Counted from the stretch's first letter, positions 36,732-45,877 are shown. The stretch is 64,000 nt of DNA from Halomonas ventosae (GCF_004361885.1 NZ_SNWH01000005.1:62001-126000); one strand, 5' to 3'. Translations and numbers: made by a program. The notes: a model not told the origin generated them from the sequence alone.

Positions 36732-39515
36732 ATGCAAGAGACGAGCCATACCGAAACGCCCTATACGGCCTTGGGGTTCTACCACAAGATCACCCAGCTG
36801 CGTGCCGACACCTGGAATGCCCTAAAGCATGACCTTGGACAACTGACGCGCCAGCGCGAAGACGCTCGGGTCAAGAACCTGATCAAGGCGATCGACATCA
36901 AGCTGACGCGGCTGGAGATCATCGAGGACTACCACGCCTTCCCTTCCAAGGAGGACTTCCGCCACCTCTGGTCACTGTTCAACCGGGCGGAGTACAGCCT
37001 GCTGGATAAGGTGGTCAAGCGCCTGGTGCGGGCGCTGATCAGTGAATCCTATCGCCGTCGCCATGTGGATCTCAGCGAAACCGACGCCGACGCCGAGGAC
37101 CTCGAAACCCTCGACGCCCTGGCACAGCTGCGCCGTGGGCACCCGGCATCGAACAGCTCGGCCCAGCCCTACTTCGAGCTGCTGATCGTCGACAACCTCT
37201 CGACCCCGGAGGAGGAGGTGGTCCGCGAGGCTTTCTACAACATGCGTCGCCCCGAGGACCGCTTCGTCTACGACGTGGTCACGGTGCGCAGCTTCGAGGA
37301 TGCGCTGATCGCGGTGCTGGTCAATCCCAACATCCAGGCCTGCCTGATCCGCTACGAGTTCCCCTACAAGTCGAAGTACAATCTCAGCGCCCTGCGCAGC
37401 TACCTCGAGGGGATCTCCGAGCAGTCCCTGGAGCACCAATCCGAGGCCGAGCGCAGCATCCTGCTGAGCACTATGATTCACGAGCTGCGTCCCGAGATCG
37501 ACCAGTTCCTGGTCACCAGCGGCGAAGTGGAGGCCACGGCGAGTCGTGATATCCGTCACTTCAAGCGTATCTTCTATCGCGAGACGGACTACATCGAGCA
37601 GCACCACACCATCCTGCGTGCCATCGACAACCGCTATCGCACGCCCTTCTTCGATGCGCTGCGCGAGTACAGCAAGAAGCCCACCGGCGTCTTCCATGCC
37701 ATGCCCATCTCGCGGGGCAAGTCGATCACCCGTTCTCACTGGGCCGGGCAGATGATCGACTTCTACGGCATCAACATCTTCCTCGCCGAAACCTCGGCCA
37801 CCTCCGGCGGCCTCGACTCGCTGCTGCAGCCCTACGGCCCGATCAAGAAGGCCCAGGAGTATGCCGCCCGCGCCTTCGGTGCACGGCAGAGCTTCTTCGT
37901 CACCAACGGCACCTCCACCGCCAACAAGATCGTGGTGCAGGCCTTGATCAAGCCGCGCGACATCGTGCTGATCGACCGCGACTGCCACAAGTCGCACCAC
38001 TATGGCATGGTGCTGGCCGGGGCCCATGTCAGCTACCTCGATTCCTACCCGCTCGACGACTACTCGATGTACGGCGCGGTGCCGCTCAAGGAGATCAAGA
38101 AGACGCTGCTCGGCTACAAGCGTACGGGTCAGCTGCACAAGGTCAAGATGCTGCTGCTGACCAACTGTACCTTCGACGGAGTGGTCTACAACGTGCGCCG
38201 GGTGATGGAAGAGTGCCTGGCGATCAAGCCCGACCTGGTGTTCCTGTGGGACGAGGCGTGGTTCGCCTTCGCCGGTTTCAACCCTACCTACCGCCCGCGT
38301 ACCGCCATGCATGCCGCACGCACCCTGCGTGACCGCTATCGCAGCGAGGCCTACCGCGAGGAATACGCGGCCTGGAAGGCGGCGTTCGACGCCCTCGACC
38401 CCGATGATGATGCGACCTGGCTCGACCGGCCCCTGCTGCCCGACCCCGAGGCGGTGCGCATCCGCGCCTATGCCACCCACTCCACCCACAAGACCCTGAC
38501 CTCGCTGCGTCAGGGCTCGATGATCCACGTTTGGGACCAGGACTATCGCCAGAAGGTCGAGGCGCCGTTCCACGAGGCCTATATGACGCATACTTCGACC
38601 TCGCCCAATTACCAGATCATCGCCTCGCTGGACGTGGGTCGCATGCAGGCGGAGATGGAAGGGTTCGAGCTAGTGCATGCCCAGGTTGAGGCCGCCATGT
38701 CGCTGCGCGAGCAGCTCTACAGCCATCCGCTGCTGCAGAAGTATTTCCGGGTGCTGGTCAACCAGGACATGGTGCCGCTGGAGTATCGGCAGTCGGGGGT
38801 CGATACCTTCTATGATCCGGTCACGGGCTGGAACAAGATGGAGGAGGCCTGGGCCAACGACGAGTTCGTCGTCGACCCCAGCCGCATCACCATCGCCATC
38901 GGCGCCACGGGCATCGACGGTGATACCTTCAAGAACGAATACCTGATGAACAAGTACGGCATCCAGATCAACAAGACCTCACGCAACACCGTGCTGTTCA
39001 TGACCAACATCGGCACCACCCGGGGGTCCATCGCCTACCTGCTCGACGTGTTGATCAAGCTGGCCAAGGAGTTCGAGGATCGCTGGGAGGAGAGCAGCCG
39101 GCCGGAGCGCAAGATCATCGAGAACCGGGTCCACTCGCTGACCAAGGAGCTGCCGCCGCTGCCGGACTTCAGTCGCTTCCACGACGCCTTCAGGCCCGAC
39201 GCCGGCGGTAACACCCCCGAGGGGGATATCCGCCAGGCCTATTTCCTCAGCTACGACGACGAGAACACCGAGTACCTGCGTTTCGACAACGGCGAACTCC
39301 AGGCCCAGATGCGCAGCGGCCGCGACGTGGTCTCGGCGAGCTTCGTGATTCCCTACCCGCCGGGCTTCCCGGTGCTGGTCCCGGGGCAGGTGGTCAGCGA
39401 AGAGATCCTCTACTTCCTGCAGGCCCTGGACGTCACCGAGATTCATGGCTATCGACCGGAACTCGGCCTGCTGGTGTTCACCGAGGAGGCGCTGCGCAAC
39501 CCCCCGGCGGGCTGA
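36732..39515 (+). CDS. Long Orn/Lys/Arg-decarboxylase-like PLP enzyme
   Basis: A 927-residue fold-type I PLP enzyme. The N-terminal part (about 1-290) is helical and receiver-like. The catalytic core (about 300-720) has FFVTNGTSTANKI, RDCHKSHHYGMVL, VFLWDEAWFAFAGFNP (Asp to the PLP ring) and ATHSTHKTLTSLRQGS, with the Schiff-base Lys. A C-terminal domain ends in YPPGFPVLVPGQVVS. It is longer than E. coli inducible decarboxylases (about 715-755). Candidate substrates are basic amino acids or diaminobutyrate from ectoine. ATG 36732 is chosen since AAGGA lies upstream at workable distance; ATG 36720 has none. It lies 52 bases after the C45 gene. Confidence 0.85.
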   Translation: MQETSHTETPYTALGFYHKITQLRADTWNALKHDLGQLTRQREDARVKNLIKAIDIKLTRLEIIEDYHAFPSKEDFRHLWSLFNRAEYSLLDKVVKRLVRALISESYRRRHVDLSETDADAEDLETLDALAQLRRGHPASNSSAQPYFELLIVDNLSTPEEEVVREAFYNMRRPEDRFVYDVVTVRSFEDALIAVLVNPNIQACLIRYEFPYKSKYNLSALRSYLEGISEQSLEHQSEAERSILLSTMIHELRPEIDQFLVTSGEVEATASRDIRHFKRIFYRETDYIEQHHTILRAIDNRYRTPFFDALREYSKKPTGVFHAMPISRGKSITRSHWAGQMIDFYGINIFLAETSATSGGLDSLLQPYGPIKKAQEYAARAFGARQSFFVTNGTSTANKIVVQALIKPRDIVLIDRDCHKSHHYGMVLAGAHVSYLDSYPLDDYSMYGAVPLKEIKKTLLGYKRTGQLHKVKMLLLTNCTFDGVVYNVRRVMEECLAIKPDLVFLWDEAWFAFAGFNPTYRPRTAMHAARTLRDRYRSEAYREEYAAWKAAFDALDPDDDATWLDRPLLPDPEAVRIRAYATHSTHKTLTSLRQGSMIHVWDQDYRQKVEAPFHEAYMTHTSTSPNYQIIASLDVGRMQAEMEGFELVHAQVEAAMSLREQLYSHPLLQKYFRVLVNQDMVPLEYRQSGVDTFYDPVTGWNKMEEAWANDEFVVDPSRITIAIGATGIDGDTFKNEYLMNKYGIQINKTSRNTVLFMTNIGTTRGSIAYLLDVLIKLAKEFEDRWEESSRPERKIIENRVHSLTKELPPLPDFSRFHDAFRPDAGGNTPEGDIRQAYFLSYDDENTEYLRFDNGELQAQMRSGRDVVSASFVIPYPPGFPVLVPGQVVSEEILYFLQALDVTEIHGYRPELGLLVFTEEALRNPPAG

Positions 39516-39529
39516 ACGTCGCTCGACAA

Positions 39530-39558
39530 CCGCGTGTCCCTTCGTCAGGGACACGCGG
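39530..39558 (+). terminator. Hairpin after the decarboxylase gene
   Basis: A perfect 12-bp stem (39530-39541 with 39547-39558, CCGCGTGTCCCT / AGGGACACGCGG) with a five-base loop lies 15 bases after the stop codon. No T tract follows, so termination may be partial. A second small hairpin (CAGGA/TCCTG with a C-plus-A6 loop) lies at 39635-39651. Confidence 0.55.
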
Positions 39559-39784
39559 CGTTGCACAACCGGACGGGAGGGTGTCCCTCGCTGTTCCTGC
39601 GCCGGCCCACAGAAAAAACCGCACCTTTACGGCTCAGGACAAAAAATCCTGGGCCTTCTGCTGCGGGTAAACAAAAAGTCCCGTCCTGCCAGATCCCTTA
39701 TCCTTGATACCAAGCAGCCGCCTGGAAGATCACCCCCCGGTGGCTCGACTGTTTTTCTTTTTTCTCGGTGCAGGGAGGTATCAC

Positions 39785-41266
39785 ATGACACTGTCCAGCA
39801 AGCTCAGCGATCCACTTCTGTTGCGTCAATATGCCTACGTCGACGGCAAGTGGACCCATGGCGAGGGCGGGCGCGAGGAGGCCGTGCTCAATCCGGCCAC
39901 CGGCGAGACGCTGGGGCATATTCCCTGGCTGGAGCCGCACCAGATCACCGCTGCGGTAGATGCCGCCGAGGTCGCCTTCAGGCGCTGGCGCGCCCTGCGC
40001 GCCGACGAGCGTTGCGAGCGGCTGCTGGCCTGGTACGACCTGCTGCAGGCTCATCGCGAGGATCTTGCCATCCTGATGACCCTCGAGCAGGGCAAGCCGC
40101 TGCCCGACGCCCGCGGCGAGGTGGAGTATGGCGCGAGCTTCGTGCGCTGGTTCGCCGAGGAGGGCAAGCGCACCTTCGGCGAGACCATCCCCAGCCACAT
40201 CCCCAACGCGGCGCTGGGCACCATCAAGGAGCCGGTGGGCATCGCCGCGCTGATCACCCCATGGAATTTCCCGCTGGCGATGATCACCCGCAAGGCCGCC
40301 GCCGCCATGGCCGCCGGCTGCCCGGTGATCGTCAAGCCGGCCGGCGAGACACCGTTCTCAGCGCTGGCGCTGGCGGAGCTCGCCGAGCGCGCCGGCATCC
40401 CGGCCGGGGTGTTCAACGTAGTGCTGGGCGAGCCTGCCGAGGTGTCGAAGATCCTGTGCGCCGAGGATCGGGTCAAGGCACTCTCCTTCACCGGCTCGAC
40501 TCGGGTTGGCCGACTATTGCTGGAGCAGTGTGCCAATACCGTCAAGCGCGTTTCGCTGGAGCTGGGCGGCAACGCGCCTTTTATCGTCGGCCCAGACATG
40601 AACCCCAAGGAGGCGGCCTTCGCCGCGGTGGCGGCCAAGTTCCAGACCGCCGGTCAGGACTGCCTCGCCGCGGACCGTATCCTGGTCCACGAGTCGATCC
40701 ATGACGCCTTCGTCGAGCACTTCGCCGAGCGCATGGCCGCGCTGACCGTGGGCAACGGCCTGGAGGGCGAGATCGACCTGGGTCCGCTGATCCATCGCCA
40801 GGCGGTGGAGAAGGCCGCGGCCATCGTCGACGACGCCATCTCCAAGGGGGCTACCCTGGTGGCCGGCGATCAGAGCCAGGCGCCGGGCGAGAACTTCTTC
40901 ATGCCGGTACTGCTGACGGGCGTGACCCACGACATGAAGATCTGGCACGAGGAGAGCTTTGCCCCGGTGGCCGGCATCACCGCCTACGCCGACGATGACC
41001 AGGTCATCGAGATGGCCAACGACACCGAGTACGGCCTGGCGGCTTATCTCTATACCCATGACATTCGCCGCATCTGGAAGGTTCTGCGTGCGCTGGAGTT
41101 CGGCATGGTCGCGGTGAACTCGGTGAAGATGACCGGGCCGCCCGTGCCCTTTGGTGGTGTCAAGCACTCCGGCCTCGGCCGCGAGGGTGGGGTGACCGGC
41201 ATCGACGAGTACCTGGAGACCAAGTACTACTGCCTGGGCGCCCTCGGCTCGGTCTCCGGCAGCTGA
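39785..41266 (+). CDS. doeC: NAD(P)-dependent aldehyde dehydrogenase, DoeC-like
   Basis: A 493-residue aldehyde dehydrogenase resembling succinate-semialdehyde dehydrogenase. It shows ITPWNFPLAMITRKAAAAMAAGC, FTGSTRVG, Glu in SLELGGNAPF, catalytic Cys in TAGQDCLAADR, and HEESFAPVAGI. In ectoine degradation DoeC oxidises aspartate semialdehyde to aspartate, and this position supports that. ATG 39785 follows CAGGGAGGTATC. A 269-base gene-free leader with hairpins separates it from the decarboxylase, so it probably has its own promoter. It is followed by eutB and eutC. The partner transaminase DoeD is not in the window. Confidence 0.85.
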   Translation: MTLSSKLSDPLLLRQYAYVDGKWTHGEGGREEAVLNPATGETLGHIPWLEPHQITAAVDAAEVAFRRWRALRADERCERLLAWYDLLQAHREDLAILMTLEQGKPLPDARGEVEYGASFVRWFAEEGKRTFGETIPSHIPNAALGTIKEPVGIAALITPWNFPLAMITRKAAAAMAAGCPVIVKPAGETPFSALALAELAERAGIPAGVFNVVLGEPAEVSKILCAEDRVKALSFTGSTRVGRLLLEQCANTVKRVSLELGGNAPFIVGPDMNPKEAAFAAVAAKFQTAGQDCLAADRILVHESIHDAFVEHFAERMAALTVGNGLEGEIDLGPLIHRQAVEKAAAIVDDAISKGATLVAGDQSQAPGENFFMPVLLTGVTHDMKIWHEESFAPVAGITAYADDDQVIEMANDTEYGLAAYLYTHDIRRIWKVLRALEFGMVAVNSVKMTGPPVPFGGVKHSGLGREGGVTGIDEYLETKYYCLGALGSVSGS

Positions 41267-41317
41267 ACGATAGCCTGGGCCTTGTGGGAGCGACCTTCAG
41301 ATGGCATGGAGGAGAGA

Positions 41318-42310
41318 ATGCACGAGCACGATGTCTCTCTGGAGGCGATCTACCAGGCGCGCCGGCGCATCGCCGGCAAAGTGGTGCGCACGCCGCTGGT
41401 GTGCTCGGCGGCGCTCTCGGCTCGCTTCGATGCCGATATCCGGCTCAAGGTGGAGACCTGCCAGCCCACCGGCGCCTTCAAGCTGCGCGGCGCCACCAAC
41501 ATGCTCGCCGCGCTGATCGATCAGCGCGGCCGCAAGGCATTGGCAGCCGGGGTGGTGACGGCCTCCACTGGCAATCACGGCCGCGCGGTGGCGCATGCCG
41601 CCGCGCGTCTGGACGTGCCGGCGGTGATCTGCGTATCGCGGCTGGTACCGGCTAATAAGGTCGCCGCCATCGAGGCGCTAGGCGCCGAGGTCAGGCGTGT
41701 CGGCGCCAGCCAGGACGAGGCCTTCACCGAAGTCGAACGACTGGTGAACCAGCATGGCATGACACTGATCCCGCCTTTCGACGAGCCGTGGATCGTGGCT
41801 GGGCAGGGGACCATCGGCCTCGAGCTCATGGAGGACTGCCCGGACCTGGACCAGGTCATCATCGGCCTCTCCGGAGGCGGCCTGCTGGGCGGTATCGGGG
41901 CGGCCACGAAGGCGATTCGCCCCAGCTGCCGGATCACCGGGGTGAGCCTGTCGCGTGGTGCGGCCATGTGGGAGAGCCTCAAGGCCGGTCATCCCGTGAC
42001 AGTCGAGGAGGTCGAGAGCCTGGCAGACTCGCTGGGCGGTGGCATCGGCCGTAACAACCGTTGTACCTTTTCTCTAGTACGCAAGGTGATGGATGACCAT
42101 TTCCAAGTATCCGAGCGTGCCATCGCCGCGGCCATGGTCGATATCCTTGCGGAGGAGAAGCGCCTGGTGGAGGGCGCCGCCGCCGTGGGCCTGGCGGCCA
42201 TCGAGGAGCATGGTCTGGACGTGCGTGGTCAGCGGGTGGCGCTGATCCTCTCCGGCAACGCGGTCTCGCTTTCGACGCTTGATCGGGCTCGCGCCCTGGC
42301 GGGACGATAG
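41318..42310 (+). CDS. eutB: Threonine-dehydratase-like PLP enzyme EutB
   Basis: A 330-residue fold-type II PLP enzyme resembling threonine/serine dehydratase. PLP Lys lies in PTGAFKLRGATNM, the substrate loop is TASTGNHGRAVA, and the glycine loop is GLSGGGLLGGIG. In other ectoine users EutB, with EutC, converts the hydroxyectoine-derived hydroxy-diaminobutyrate derivative towards the ectoine branch. ATG 41318 follows GGAGGAGAG. It lies 51 bases after doeC. The name rests on position and pairing with the cyclodeaminase-like gene. Confidence 0.88.
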   Translation: MHEHDVSLEAIYQARRRIAGKVVRTPLVCSAALSARFDADIRLKVETCQPTGAFKLRGATNMLAALIDQRGRKALAAGVVTASTGNHGRAVAHAAARLDVPAVICVSRLVPANKVAAIEALGAEVRRVGASQDEAFTEVERLVNQHGMTLIPPFDEPWIVAGQGTIGLELMEDCPDLDQVIIGLSGGGLLGGIGAATKAIRPSCRITGVSLSRGAAMWESLKAGHPVTVEEVESLADSLGGGIGRNNRCTFSLVRKVMDDHFQVSERAIAAAMVDILAEEKRLVEGAAAVGLAAIEEHGLDVRGQRVALILSGNAVSLSTLDRARALAGR

Positions 42311-42422
42311 AGGGCAAAGATGTAGAGAGCAAATCGAAAGTCCCAAAGCACCAATAAAAAGTAGAAAGGGGCGGAATGCTCTGTGTCACTTGCTCCTTGC
42401 CACTTGCCTTTGGAGGTTCCCC

Positions 42423-43370
42423 ATGCAGGTTTACCATCGCGATGCCATCGAACGGACTGTCGGTATCGACCAGGCGGCACTCCGCGCAGTGGAGGCGGGC
42501 TTCGCCGCCCTGGGACGCGGCGAGGTGGTGCAGCCGCCGATCCTGTCCATGGCCATTGAGGAGGCCAACGGCGAGGTGGACGTCAAGACCGCCCATATCC
42601 GGGGGGCCGAGCGCTTCGCCATCAAGGTCAGCTCAGGCTTCTTCGATAATCCGCAGCTTGGCCTGCCGAGTCTCAACGGTCTGATGCTGGCTTTCTCCGC
42701 CAGGACAGGCCTGGTCGAGGCGGTACTCTTCGATGAGGGGTATCTGACCATGGTGCGCACGGCGCTGGCCGGCGCTATCGCCGCCAAGCACCTGTCCCGG
42801 GAGACCAGTCATCGGGTCACGGTACTGGGCGCCGGTGAGCAGGCCGAACGTCAGGTACAGGCGCTGCGCCTGGTCCGCGATCTCGATACCCTGGATGTCT
42901 GGGCACGACGTCGCGAGGCCGCCCAGGCCTACGCCGAACGGATGCGTGCCACGGGGCTGGCGGTGAACGTCCATGACGACATGGCCGAGGCTTGTGCCTC
43001 CGCGGATATCATCATTACCGCTACTCCGTCGCGCACGCCGCTGCTGGAGGCCCGAGACCTGCCCGTTGGCGTGCATGTCACCGCCATGGGCTCGGACAGT
43101 CCGGAGAAGCGCGAACTGGATGCCTCGGTGCTGACCCGCGCCGATGCCTTCGTCTGTGATAGCCGGAGCCAGAGCGAGAACAACGGTGAGCTCAAGGCCT
43201 TCGCGGGCGGGGAAGTGCCCTTCAAGGTCCACGAGCTGGGCCGTGTGATCGCCGAGGGGCAGCGCCTGCGCCTGACGGACGATACCCTGACGGTGTGCGA
43301 TCTCACCGGCCTCGGCGTTCAGGATACCGCCATCGCCAGCTTTGCCTTGTCGCGGCTGCTGTCCGGCTGA
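42423..43370 (+). CDS. eutC: Ornithine-cyclodeaminase-like reductase EutC
   Basis: A 315-residue protein of the ornithine cyclodeaminase/mu-crystallin family. It has the N-terminal substrate domain (IKVSSGFFDNPQLGLPS) and Rossmann motif VTVLGAGEQAERQV, with VTAMGSDSPEKREL. In the eut/doe pathway EutC acts after EutB, probably reducing the keto/imine intermediate. ATG 42423 follows GGAGGTTCCCC. The 112-base gap after eutB is AT-richer than the surroundings. True ornithine cyclisation is a less likely alternative. Confidence 0.88.
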   Translation: MQVYHRDAIERTVGIDQAALRAVEAGFAALGRGEVVQPPILSMAIEEANGEVDVKTAHIRGAERFAIKVSSGFFDNPQLGLPSLNGLMLAFSARTGLVEAVLFDEGYLTMVRTALAGAIAAKHLSRETSHRVTVLGAGEQAERQVQALRLVRDLDTLDVWARRREAAQAYAERMRATGLAVNVHDDMAEACASADIIITATPSRTPLLEARDLPVGVHVTAMGSDSPEKRELDASVLTRADAFVCDSRSQSENNGELKAFAGGEVPFKVHELGRVIAEGQRLRLTDDTLTVCDLTGLGVQDTAIASFALSRLLSG

Positions 43371-43451
43371 GCCTTTCTACTGCCGCTCGACTTGTCGCGG
43401 CGCGGCGGCTGGCGCAGGCTAGGAACTTTCACCAATAAGAGGAACAAGGGA

Positions 43452-44135
43452 ATGACAAAGGTACTGGCCTTCGATGTCTACGGAACCCTGATCGACACTC
43501 ATGGCGTGGTCGCCGAGCTCGAGCTGCGCCTCGCCGGGCAGGACCGTTCGGACCTGGCCCCGGCGTTCTCGCGGCGCTGGCGGGACAAGCAGCTGGAGTA
43601 CAGCTTCCGCCGCGGCCTGATGGGGGCCTACGTGGATTTTTCCCACTGCACGCGCGAGGCGCTGGAGTTCACCGACCGTGCCCTGCACACACGCTTCTCG
43701 GAGACCGACAAGGAACACCTGATGGGTGTCTACACCCGGCTGCCGGCCTTTGGCGATGTATCGACCGCCCTGGATCGCCTCGCCGAGGCAGGGATCCGCT
43801 GCGTGGCCTTCTCCAACGGCAGCCGGGAGGCGGTTGAGGGGCTGTTGAAGCAGGCCGGGATCCTCGAGCGCTTCGAGACGGTGGTCAGCGTTGACGAGAT
43901 CAAGCGCTTCAAGCCCGACCCCGCGGTCTATGCCCATCTTCGCTATCGGCTGGAAAGCGAGCCCGGCGATACCTGGCTGATCTCCAGCAATCCTTTCGAC
44001 GTTATCGGCGCCCGCCATGCCGGCCTGCATGCCGCCTGGGTGCGTCGTACCCCGGATACCCCCTTCGACCCCTGGGGAGTCGAGCCGGACATCACGGTTC
44101 CCGACCTCGATACCCTCGCCGAACGGCTGAGCTAG
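43452..44135 (+). CDS. HAD-superfamily hydrolase, haloacid dehalogenase type II
   Basis: A 227-residue L-2-haloacid-dehalogenase-like HAD enzyme. It shows motif I AFDVYGTLIDT (nucleophile first Asp), motif II FSNGSREAV (Ser), motif III Lys in FKPDPAVY and motif IV SSNPFDVIGA. The fold is the two-domain C1 cap type. True dehalogenases have this layout, but many members act on phosphates or unknown substrates. It follows eutC by 81 bases on the same strand and may be at the end of the ectoine transcript, closed by a strong hairpin at 44146. Confidence 0.85.
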   Translation: MTKVLAFDVYGTLIDTHGVVAELELRLAGQDRSDLAPAFSRRWRDKQLEYSFRRGLMGAYVDFSHCTREALEFTDRALHTRFSETDKEHLMGVYTRLPAFGDVSTALDRLAEAGIRCVAFSNGSREAVEGLLKQAGILERFETVVSVDEIKRFKPDPAVYAHLRYRLESEPGDTWLISSNPFDVIGARHAGLHAAWVRRTPDTPFDPWGVEPDITVPDLDTLAERLS

Positions 44136-44145
44136 CAACGACAAG

Positions 44146-44175
44146 CGACGCCCCGCGGTTGACCGCGGGGCGTCG
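44146..44175. terminator. Strong hairpin between convergent HAD and rhodanese genes
   Basis: A perfect 13-bp stem (44146-44158 with 44163-44175; CGACGCCCCGCGG / CCGCGGGGCGTCG) and a TTGA loop. No T tract follows on either strand, but its position between convergent genes makes it a likely bidirectional terminator. Confidence 0.65.
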
Positions 44176-44199
44176 TGGTAAGGGCTTTAGGCCGCAAGA

Positions 44200-45156
44200 C
44201 TACTCGGCTAGCTTGCCGACGCTGACGATGCCTCGCTCGGCCAGCTGCACCAGGTGATCGTCATCACGGGTCCAGGCGGCCATGGAGCCGTCGTACATGG
44301 TAGCGTTCTTCAGTCCGCCGATCTCGCTGAGCTGGAACCAACCGCTGGCGGCCCAGTGGCCAGTATTGCAGAAGACCACGGCGGGTGCCTCGCGGTCGAG
44401 ATCGAGTTCGTCGATGCGGGCCATCAGCGAGTCTGGCTGCAGGTAGTAGGCCCCGTCGCGCTCCGCGAAGCTGCCATCATGGGGCAGGTTCACCGAGCCG
44501 GGAATGGTGCCGGGCACGCGGGCGGCAGGTGATTTTATCTCGCCTCTGTAGAAGGCCGGCGGGCGGGCATCCACCAGCGGTTCGCCGGCGTCGAGGGCCG
44601 CTTCGACCTCCGCGGTGGTCGCCAGCAGCTGCTCCTGCAGGGAGCCTGAGAAGTCCGTGGCCTCGGGCGCGTCGGGGGTGCCGGAGGCGACCTCGAAGCC
44701 CTGCTGCTCCCAGCCGGCGAAACCGCCGTTGAGAATGGTGACCTCGTCATGGCCCAGGGCCTTGAAGGTCCAGTAAACCCGGGTGGCGCTGCCGAAGTCG
44801 GTGGGGCCCGTGCCGGCCGGAACCACCACCACGGTGTCGTCATTGTCGATGCCCAGGCCGCCGATCAGGGCTTCGAGGTCGTCGACGCCGGGCATCAGGC
44901 CGGCCACTCCGTGGCGAGCCTCGCGCCAGCCGGCATCGGTGTAGTTGCTGTAGCGGCTGCCGGGGATATGAGCCGCCTCGAAGCTCGCTCGGTCGCCGCC
45001 GTCATCGATGGCGGAGCGTACGTCAAGTATGACCAGGTTGTCGCTGTCCAACTGCTGGTCGAGCCACGCAGCCTCGACCAGCGGAGCGGGATGCTGGGCA
45101 TGGACCGGGCCGGCCAGGGCCAGGGTGCCAGCGGCGAGTAACAGACTACGTTTCAT
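44200..45156 (-). CDS. Exported two-domain rhodanese (sulfurtransferase)
   Basis: A 318-residue protein with a signal peptide (KRSLLLAAGTLALAGPVHAQ), then two rhodanese domains. The N-terminal domain (about 25-150) lacks the catalytic Cys. The C-terminal domain (about 165-300) carries Cys in VVFCNTGHWAASGWF. It should move sulfane sulfur from thiosulfate or a similar donor in the periplasm. The linker VDARPPAFYRGE is typical. It is monocistronic and convergent with the HAD gene. Confidence 0.92.
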   Translation of the reverse strand: MKRSLLLAAGTLALAGPVHAQHPAPLVEAAWLDQQLDSDNLVILDVRSAIDDGGDRASFEAAHIPGSRYSNYTDAGWREARHGVAGLMPGVDDLEALIGGLGIDNDDTVVVVPAGTGPTDFGSATRVYWTFKALGHDEVTILNGGFAGWEQQGFEVASGTPDAPEATDFSGSLQEQLLATTAEVEAALDAGEPLVDARPPAFYRGEIKSPAARVPGTIPGSVNLPHDGSFAERDGAYYLQPDSLMARIDELDLDREAPAVVFCNTGHWAASGWFQLSEIGGLKNATMYDGSMAAWTRDDDHLVQLAERGIVSVGKLAE

Positions 45157-45307
45157 GGGGTGTCCTCCATCATCAGGGATGACACGATGCTAGGCGTGCC
45201 CTCCCCACAGGGCAATCTGACGACAAGAACCCTTTTTGACCCAATTATTCCCTTGCCGCATAAAAACGGCGCCGTTATATCCGGTGCCGCTATGAGAGGG
45301 AGTACGC

Positions 45308-45877
45308 TCAGCCTTTCCAGGCATAGTCGGCGAAGGCCTCGTCGAGTTCCGGGTGGTTGACGTGGTTGGAGTAGTTGGAGAGCGTCTTGACCGCCAGGGC
45401 CAGCACGATCTGCAGCACCTGCTGCTCCTCGAAGCCGGCATCCAGGAACGCCTTGACGTCCGCCTTGCTGGGCATGCCCCGGGTCTCGAACATCACCTTG
45501 GTAAACTCGGCGAGGGCCGCGAGGCGTTCGTCGGGAATCGGCTGGCCGTTGCGAATTGCTTCCAGCACGTCGGCAGGAACCTGGGACATCTTGTCGGCCA
45601 GCATGCTGTGAGCAGACATGCAGTAGCCGCAGCCGTTGAGTCGGCTGATGGTCAGGAAGACCACCTCCTGCTCGGGCGGCGCGAAGCCTGAATCGTTGCG
45701 GAACAGTTCATAGCCGTGCAGGTAGGTGCTCAGCACGCCCGGTGCCTTGGCCATGCTCTCATACATGTTGGGCACGAAACCCAGTGCCTGGTTGGCCTGC
45801 TCGAGCAGCGGCTTCGCCTTGGCATCGGCGTTGTCGAGGGTCTGGGGGGGAAGTTGCATCTGATAATCGGCGGACAT
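45308..45877 (-). CDS. AhpD-like carboxymuconolactone decarboxylase family protein
   Basis: A 189-residue AhpD-fold protein with the redox pair CGYC in SRLNGCGYCMSAHSML. Such proteins act as alkyl-hydroperoxide-related disulfide reductases. ATG 45877 is chosen because AAGGAGG lies eight bases upstream. The frame is open to 45940 but that end is repetitive (two copies of a Met-Lys-Asp-Pro-Thr-like unit). Upstream is a nearly perfect palindrome (45941-45962) that also precedes the TetR gene, so the TetR protein should repress it in response to an oxidant or toxic compound. Confidence 0.88.
   Translation of the reverse strand: MSADYQMQLPPQTLDNADAKAKPLLEQANQALGFVPNMYESMAKAPGVLSTYLHGYELFRNDSGFAPPEQEVVFLTISRLNGCGYCMSAHSMLADKMSQVPADVLEAIRNGQPIPDERLAALAEFTKVMFETRGMPSKADVKAFLDAGFEEQQVLQIVLALAVKTLSNYSNHVNHPELDEAFADYAWKG

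Noticed and set aside
36972-38591. A 539-codon minus-strand open frame opposite the decarboxylase
   Set aside because: Antisense shadow with repetitive composition; the sense strand carries a complete PLP enzyme.
33127-39515. The four-gene module as an agmatine or N-carbamoylputrescine pathway
   Set aside because: A decarboxylase and nitrilase-type amidase would fit, but there is no agmatine deiminase, and the ATP-grasp and C45 genes have no role in that pathway.
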